Below are positions 59,064 to 64,000 of a stretch of 64,000 nt of DNA, piece after piece. The translations under genes and the position numbers were made by a program. How positions within the stretch are numbered: the stretch's first letter is position 1; every line of letters starts with the position of its first letter. The notes beneath the pieces were generated by a model. That model did no database searches and was not told the DNA's origin. It worked only from the letters and a program-made list of their open reading frames with translations. Source of the stretch: Verrucomicrobiia bacterium (GTDB lineage: Bacteria > Verrucomicrobiota > Verrucomicrobiia > Limisphaerales > JADLHS01); assembly GCA_026125285.1 (NCBI GenBank), contig JAHCLO010000031.1:21265-85264 (forward strand), written 5' to 3'.

Positions 59064-60068
59064 TTACCTTCGCCACCAACTGGTCTTTGCCTTGGGTTTG
59101 CTTCCTTCCGGTTGGGCGTATTGCTGAACGAGCAACTGGCTGCGCGCGGCCCACAACGCCATGCTGAACTCATCGTAGCTGAGAAAGCGGTCCGCCGGGT
59201 CCTTGGCCATGATTTTGACCAGGGCGTCACTCGTGGGCTGGCTGATGTCGGGGATCACTTGATTGGGCGGTGTGAGCGCCGTATGGACATGCGCCGCCAC
59301 GAGTTCCTCCACGGTCGGAGCCTCAAAGGGCACGTGGCCGGTCAGGGCGTGATACATCGTGGCGCCCAAGCTGTACATATCGGACAAGAATGTCTCCTTT
59401 TCCCGTTTGATCTTCTCCGGGGCCACGTAATAGGGCGTGCCCTCGGTCACGGTGGTTGACTCCGGTTCGGCATCCACGTTGCGCGCAAGGCCGAAGTCCA
59501 CCAGCTTCGGGACGTTGTCGCTGTCGAACAGAATATTCCCGGGCTTGATGTCGCGGTGCAACAGGTTGTGCTTGAGTGCCAGATCAAGCGCGGAGGCGAT
59601 GCTAATGCCGATGTCCAGGACATGAAGCTCCTGGACGCGCTGCTGCTTGTCTATCCGGGCGTCGAGGCTGCCGTGGTCCGCCAATTCCATGACCAGGTAG
59701 ACCTGTCCCTCGTATTCGTCGAACGTGTAGATATGGATGATGTTGGTGTGATTCAGCCGCGCGCAGGCCCGGGCTTCCCGGTAGAAACTCTCCATCGCCA
59801 CGGGATCGCTGATCAACTCCTTTTTCACCAGTTTGACCGCCACCATCCGCTCCAGCACGTTGTCAAAAGCGCGATAGACCGTACCGTTGCCGCCCGAGGC
59901 AATGACGCTGCGCAGTTCAAACTGCCGCAGCATCATGGGCATCATGACCGGATGCCCGCATTTTTTGCAGGGCACCGTACCCAGCGGCGGTAGATCGCCG
60001 GGAATGAAGACCTTGGTATCGCACCACCCGCAGGTGACCATGCGCAACGGTTTGTCGCTCGCGCTCAT
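59064..60068 (-). CDS. Ser/Thr protein kinase with an N-terminal zinc ribbon
   Basis: A 334-aa cytoplasmic kinase. C13, C16, C34 and C37 form a zinc ribbon (VTCGWCDTKV, VPCKKCGHP). The kinase domain (about 50-315) has ASGGNGTVY, K79 in VAVKLV, HRDIKPGNIL with D173, DFG (191-193) and the GTPYYVAPEK activation loop. There is no membrane segment. Its target is unknown. Confidence 0.9.
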   Translation of the reverse strand: MSASDKPLRMVTCGWCDTKVFIPGDLPPLGTVPCKKCGHPVMMPMMLRQFELRSVIASGGNGTVYRAFDNVLERMVAVKLVKKELISDPVAMESFYREARACARLNHTNIIHIYTFDEYEGQVYLVMELADHGSLDARIDKQQRVQELHVLDIGISIASALDLALKHNLLHRDIKPGNILFDSDNVPKLVDFGLARNVDAEPESTTVTEGTPYYVAPEKIKREKETFLSDMYSLGATMYHALTGHVPFEAPTVEELVAAHVHTALTPPNQVIPDISQPTSDALVKIMAKDPADRFLSYDEFSMALWAARSQLLVQQYAQPEGSKPKAKTSWWRR

Positions 60069-60257
60069 TGCCCTGGAAATGTACCACCGTTTACTTCCGC
60101 GACAAGCTTTCCGTCACCACCGAAATCCCCGCCCACAAAGTGGTGCAGCTTCCGTCCCGCGGACACAGCGCCACTGCCCGACCAAAAATGCGAAACCAAA
60201 TAACCAAAAAGATTGCCCGATCGCAGCGCGAGGATTAGCGTCGCCTCGGAACGACTC

Positions 60258-61175
60258 ATGAACACGACTTCCAATCAACCTACGCTGGCGGCCCCCACGC
60301 CCGCCCCTCGAGTTTCCCGCCGGACAATGCTGGCACGGACGGTTCAAGCGGGTAGCCTGCTCGCGGTTGGCCCGGCGGTAAGCCCATTGCTGGCCGGTGC
60401 CGGGCAGCGTGGGTTCAAGATTGGCGCGTGCGATTGGTCCATAGGCAAGCTGGGCGATCCCGCCGCGTTTGACGTGGCAAAAGAAATTGGTCTGGACGGC
60501 GTGCAAGTCAGCCTCGGCACGGCGGCCAACGACATGCATCTCCGACAGCAGGAAGTTCAGAAGCGTTACCGTGCGGCAGCGAAACAGCATGGCCTGTCAG
60601 TTGCCTCCCTTGCCATCGGCGAGATGAACAACATCCCCTACAAGAGCGACCCGCAAACCATCGAGTGGGTGAGTGACTCCATTGATGTCTGCCAGGCAAT
60701 GGGTGTCCAAGTCGTGCTGCTGGCGTTCTTCGGCAAAGGTGATTTGAAGAACGATCCCGCCGGCACGGATGAGGTCGTGAAACGGCTCCAGGCAGTGGCG
60801 CCCAAGGCGGAGCGGGCCAAAGTGATACTCGGGATTGAAAGCTGGCTCAACGCAGACGAACACCTGGCCATTCTCGAACGCGTGGGTTCGCCCGCAGTGC
60901 AGGTGTATTACGACGTGGCGAACTCCCACAAGATGGGCTACGACATTTACGCCGAGATTCGCCAGTTGGGCAAACGCATTTGCGAATTTCACGCGAAAGA
61001 GAATGGGGCGCTGCTGGGGCAGGGGCAGGTGGACTTCAAGAAGGTTCGCAGCGCATTGGATGACATCGGGTACCGCGGCTGGGTGCAGATTGAAGGCGCC
61101 GTACCGCCGGGCGGACAGATGCTGCCGAGTTACCAGGCCAACTGTAAATTTCTGCGAGGCGTGCTCGACGCGTGA
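60258..61175 (+). CDS. Tat-exported TIM-barrel (sugar phosphate isomerase/epimerase-type) protein
   Basis: A 305-aa protein. A twin-arginine signal (SRRTMLARTVQAGSLL, about 20-35) is followed by an AP-endonuclease-2-type TIM barrel: FKIGACDWSIGK, IGLDGVQVSLG, VILGIESWLNADEHL, VQVYYDVANSHKMG, RICEFHAKENG and GYRGWVQIEGA. Metal-ligand residues of the fold (Glu, Asp, His, Glu) are present. The Tat signal is usual for this group in Planctomycetes and Verrucomicrobia. The ATG at 60258 leaves room for it. Confidence 0.88.
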   Translation: MNTTSNQPTLAAPTPAPRVSRRTMLARTVQAGSLLAVGPAVSPLLAGAGQRGFKIGACDWSIGKLGDPAAFDVAKEIGLDGVQVSLGTAANDMHLRQQEVQKRYRAAAKQHGLSVASLAIGEMNNIPYKSDPQTIEWVSDSIDVCQAMGVQVVLLAFFGKGDLKNDPAGTDEVVKRLQAVAPKAERAKVILGIESWLNADEHLAILERVGSPAVQVYYDVANSHKMGYDIYAEIRQLGKRICEFHAKENGALLGQGQVDFKKVRSALDDIGYRGWVQIEGAVPPGGQMLPSYQANCKFLRGVLDA

Positions 61176-61297
61176 GTCGGGGTTGTCGCCACCGGGTCTG
61201 GCGCGAATTTCCCCAGACCTTCCAGAAACCTGGCGGCAGGGATTCAGCACCTATGGGACAATGGTTGAGCACTGGCTTTTTTTCCGCGATCAATACT

Positions 61298-62383
61298 ATG
61301 GCTAAACCGAACAATACTAAACCAGCCGCCCCGGCGGAACTTGGCTACACCATGCCAGCGGAATGGGAAAAACATGAGGCTACTTGGCTGGGCTGGCCAC
61401 ATAATGCCACGGATTGGCCGGACAAACTCGACACCATCCGCTGGGTCTATGGCGAAATGGTGCGCAAACTCGCGCCCGGTGAATGGGTTCGCATTCTCGT
61501 GCGTCATTGCGCGGAAGAAAGACTCGCCCGCAGTTATCTGAAACGGGCAGGTGCCAACCTGAAGCGGGTGCAGTTCATCGTGCATCCCACGAATCGTGGC
61601 TGGACGCGCGACAGCGGCCCGATCTTCGTACGTCGTCGCCGGGCCGGCAGATCGGAAACCGCCATCGTGCATTTCCATTTCAACGCCTGGGCCAAATATT
61701 CCGATTGGCGCAAGGACCGAAAAGTACCCGAAACCGCAGCCCGATTACTTCGGAAGAATCTGTTCCACGCGCAGCACAACGGAAGGCCCTTTGTCCTCGA
61801 AGGCGGTGGTATTGAAGTCAACGGCCGCGGCACGTTGCTGACTACGGAAGAATGTTACCTTGATCCCAAAGTGCAGGTGCGTAATCCGGGTTTGGGTCGC
61901 ACCGAAATTGAAGGGACGCTAAAGCAATACCTCGGCGTGACCAACGTGCTCTGGCTGCGCAATGGACCGGTGGGGGACGACACCCATGGGCACATTGACG
62001 ACATCTGCCGTTTCGTCAACCGAAACACACTGGTGTTGATCAAGGAAACCAACCGCAAGGATGTCAACTATCGGCCGCTGGCGGAAAACTGGGAGCGCAT
62101 TCAGGATTTGCGGCTGGAAGACGGCGCCAAACCTGAAGTGATCCCCCTGCCCATGCCCGCGCCGCTATACTACGATGGCGAGCGCCTGCCCGCCAGCTAC
62201 GCGAACTTCTACATTGGCAACGCAGCGGTGATTGTGCCCACGTTCAACGATCCAAACGATCGCGTGGCGCTCGGCACGCTGGGTGAGCTTTTCCGCGACC
62301 GCCCGGTGGTGGGCATTCATGCCGTGGACCTCGTGCTGGGATTTGGTTCCCTGCATTGCCTCACGCAACAGCAACCGGCGTAG
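61298..62383 (+). CDS. aguA: Agmatine deiminase
   Basis: A 361-aa enzyme of the peptidyl-arginine-deiminase fold that converts agmatine to N-carbamoylputrescine. MPAEWEKHEATWLGWPHN opens it, followed by RDSGPIFV, FVLEGGGIEVNGRGTLLTTE and GDDTHGHIDDICRF. The catalytic cysteine is C354 in GSLHCLTQQQPA. The ATG at 61298 fits better than the longer frame from 61172, which overlaps the gene before it. This may feed putrescine synthesis. Confidence 0.94.
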   Translation: MAKPNNTKPAAPAELGYTMPAEWEKHEATWLGWPHNATDWPDKLDTIRWVYGEMVRKLAPGEWVRILVRHCAEERLARSYLKRAGANLKRVQFIVHPTNRGWTRDSGPIFVRRRRAGRSETAIVHFHFNAWAKYSDWRKDRKVPETAARLLRKNLFHAQHNGRPFVLEGGGIEVNGRGTLLTTEECYLDPKVQVRNPGLGRTEIEGTLKQYLGVTNVLWLRNGPVGDDTHGHIDDICRFVNRNTLVLIKETNRKDVNYRPLAENWERIQDLRLEDGAKPEVIPLPMPAPLYYDGERLPASYANFYIGNAAVIVPTFNDPNDRVALGTLGELFRDRPVVGIHAVDLVLGFGSLHCLTQQQPA

Positions 62384-62496
62384 TCCACCAACCCGAATCC
62401 TGCGAGGTGCTGGTAATCACCGTGCTTGCTTGAAACGGCTTACGATGCTACAAAAGGGCCGGCGCAGCGGCCATTACGGAAATTGTTTCCAGTTTC

Positions 62497-63201
62497 ATGA
62501 GTACAACGAAAAAGAAGACCACAGCAGTCGTGCAGAAAACCAAAATCCTGATCGTGGATGACCATCCGGTTGTGCGCAAAGGCTTGTGGTCCTGCCTGTC
62601 CAGCAAGCCTGATCTCCAAATTGTGGGAGAAGCCTGCGACGGCAACGAAGCGATCCGCAAAGTGCAGGAACTGCAGCCGGACGTCGTGCTGATGGATGTC
62701 CAAATGCCGCAAATGGACGGACTGCAAGTGACCGAAGCGCTTCGCAAAGCTACCCCCAAGGTCAAAGTTCTGATTCTCTCCATGCAAAGCAACCGCGAGT
62801 CCGTCCTGCGGATCATCAAAGCCGGGGCGCGCGGTTATGTGCTCAAGGACGCGCCAACCGAGGAATTGATGCGCGCCATCGAGGCCGTGAATTCCGGCGA
62901 AGCCTTCTTCAGTCCGCACGTGGCACAGATTGCGCTCAATCAGTATGTCAGTGAAACCGACAAGGGCAGCCCCCTGGCCAAACTCAGCGAGCGCGAGCGC
63001 GAAGTGCTGGGGCTGATCGCAGAAGGCAAGAGCAACAAGGAAATCGCCATGCACCTGGGCATCGGCGTGCGCACCATCGAAACCCACCGCGAGCGCATCA
63101 TGCGCAAACTCAACATCCACAGCATCGCCGGGCTTACCAAGTTCGCCATCGCCAATGGCATTGTTTCGCTCGAAGAAGATGCCAATCGTGGACTTAAATG
63201 A
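62497..63201 (+). CDS. NarL/FixJ-type response regulator
   Basis: A 234-aa regulator. The receiver domain has DD at 21-22, phosphoacceptor D67 in VVLMDVQMPQMDG, T/S in LILSMQ and K117 in GYVLKDAP. The LuxR-type HTH (about 160-220) reads LSEREREVLGLIAEGKSNKE and RTIETHRERIMRKLNIHS. No histidine kinase is adjacent. It follows aguA by 113 nt. Confidence 0.94.
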   Translation: MSTTKKKTTAVVQKTKILIVDDHPVVRKGLWSCLSSKPDLQIVGEACDGNEAIRKVQELQPDVVLMDVQMPQMDGLQVTEALRKATPKVKVLILSMQSNRESVLRIIKAGARGYVLKDAPTEELMRAIEAVNSGEAFFSPHVAQIALNQYVSETDKGSPLAKLSEREREVLGLIAEGKSNKEIAMHLGIGVRTIETHRERIMRKLNIHSIAGLTKFAIANGIVSLEEDANRGLK

Positions 63202-63243
63202 TCAGGCAGATCGCAGGATTGCGGTTGGAGCTGCGCTTTTGAC

Positions 63244-64000
63244 CTATTCGACGAGCACCCGATAAAAGCGGCTCGCGTTCGTTGCGGAGGAGTCCTGGAT
63301 CGTTATGAGTTCGCCGGTGCCAAGAAGTTTGGACGCACCCAAAACCCGCATCCAACCGGCTTCGGCCAGGTTGGTGGAGTACTCCACCGTGTAACGCAGT
63401 CCAACAAGGGTCGCAAAGCTTAACTCGAAGATGTCGCCGTTCCAGGTGGGTTCGCTGAATACTGTCGGCATGAGAACCCGCAATATGGCTGTCTGGCTCG
63501 CACTGGCCCCAAATGCATTGGTGGCGACCGCGTGATATGCCCCGCCTTGAGCCAACGTTACGTTGGTCAGCAGTAAGGTGGCGCCGCTGGTACTCGACAC
63601 CAGATTATTGCCCTCGAAATACCAATAATACTCAAGCGGCTGGCTGCTTGAACCCAGAACACTGAAAGCGGCGGTTTGACCAATGCGTACCGTGAGATTC
63701 TGCGGCTGTGCAACGATGCTGGGCGGATCATCCACCCAAAGCATCGCGACACTGCTTGTGACGACGCCCAAGATGTTGCTGACTTCAACGTGATACTGGC
63801 CGACATCCACCGCCTGCGCGTCGGTGCGGACCAACACCGCATTGGTTTCATACTGCAGCAGATTCGTAACGGCAAAAAACCACTGGTAACTCGCGGAAGG
63901 CAGAGCGGTCGCACTCACCGTGAACTCAGCGTTCGCACCTCGCGGCACGGCGAGATCCTGAGGTTGAGTATGAATCTGTGGTGGAAATAGCACCGTCACT
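63244..64000 (-). CDS. C-terminal part of a large Ig-domain protein, cut by the window edge
   Basis: At least 251 aa. The frame is open at the edge. It contains two Ig-like domains (PQIHTQPQDLAVPRGANAEF and PSIVAQPQNLTVRIGQTAAF starts, each ending with a 'Y.V.N..G' strand), then a C-terminal module with LRYTVEYSTNLAEAGWMRV and ASRFYRVLVE. The same module ends the EEP protein at 55876. It is probably a secreted adhesin or surface-associated protein. Confidence 0.82.
   Translation of the reverse strand, partial: VTVLFPPQIHTQPQDLAVPRGANAEFTVSATALPSASYQWFFAVTNLLQYETNAVLVRTDAQAVDVGQYHVEVSNILGVVTSSVAMLWVDDPPSIVAQPQNLTVRIGQTAAFSVLGSSSQPLEYYWYFEGNNLVSSTSGATLLLTNVTLAQGGAYHAVATNAFGASASQTAILRVLMPTVFSEPTWNGDIFELSFATLVGLRYTVEYSTNLAEAGWMRVLGASKLLGTGELITIQDSSATNASRFYRVLVE

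Overview
The window looks like a chromosome segment of a Verrucomicrobiota bacterium, probably of the Pedosphaera/Limisphaera side. This is inferred from content: a long division and cell wall (dcw) cluster ending in a divergent FtsZ, two serine/threonine kinases (one fused to a formylglycine-generating-enzyme-type domain), a LarA-type racemase, ceramidase-like and CocE-type secreted hydrolases, secreted proteins ending in a 'RFYRV'-type C-terminal module, GC-rich DNA, frequent GTG/TTG starts and weak Shine-Dalgarno signals. No rRNA or tRNA gene was seen.

Layout. 1-4000: hflK and the start of hflC, a membrane Zn-peptidase and a gamma-glutamyltransferase (ggt), all on the minus strand. 4000-9350: an accessory island with a structured GC-rich non-coding block, a small membrane ORF, an Rhs C-terminal tip, a RAYT-type HUH transposase with inverted ends and an 18-bp tandem array, a lipoprotein-like ORF and a decayed IS3 element. 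9350-16900: two unrelated glutamate/dicarboxylate carriers, an amidotransferase-like/dehydrogenase pair, a membrane protein and a GH51 arabinofuranosidase. 17180-34370: the dcw cluster, all minus strand, running mraZ, hypothetical, rsmH, ftsL, (small ORF), ftsI, (75-aa ORF), SIMPL protein, murF, mraY, LysM protein, ftsW, murG, murB, ddl, ftsQ, ftsA, ftsZ. Many stops and starts overlap, so it is probably translationally coupled. murC, murD and murE are absent from it. 34650-39990: queA, a RibD-C reductase, a ceramidase-like enzyme and a CocE-type hydrolase. 40400-48260: a defence-like accessory block with a PemK/MazF-type toxin-antitoxin pair, rsmI, a gutted Fic gene, and a type I restriction locus whose hsdS and hsdM are fused by deletion. 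48280-64000: LarA-like racemase, aldo/keto reductase, kinase-FGE fusion, SDR, DHH phosphoesterase, EEP hydrolase, xseA, a dead DDE transposase, a second kinase, a TIM-barrel protein, agmatine deiminase, a NarL-type regulator and the end of an Ig-like protein.

The most unusual feature is a set of roughly 70-100 bp palindromic repeats scattered through the window. They lie between genes, bracket the toxin-antitoxin pair, and sit in frame inside genes. In ggt a 33-bp perfect inverted repeat around a 33-bp loop (99 bp, 33 codons) lies just before the catalytic threonine. In the Fic gene a 78-bp palindrome replaces the whole catalytic core while keeping the frame. A RAYT gene, the transposase class linked to REP palindromes in other bacteria, is present in the same window. 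That it moves these elements is inference only.

All calls come from reading the sequence. No alignment, structure prediction or database search was run.
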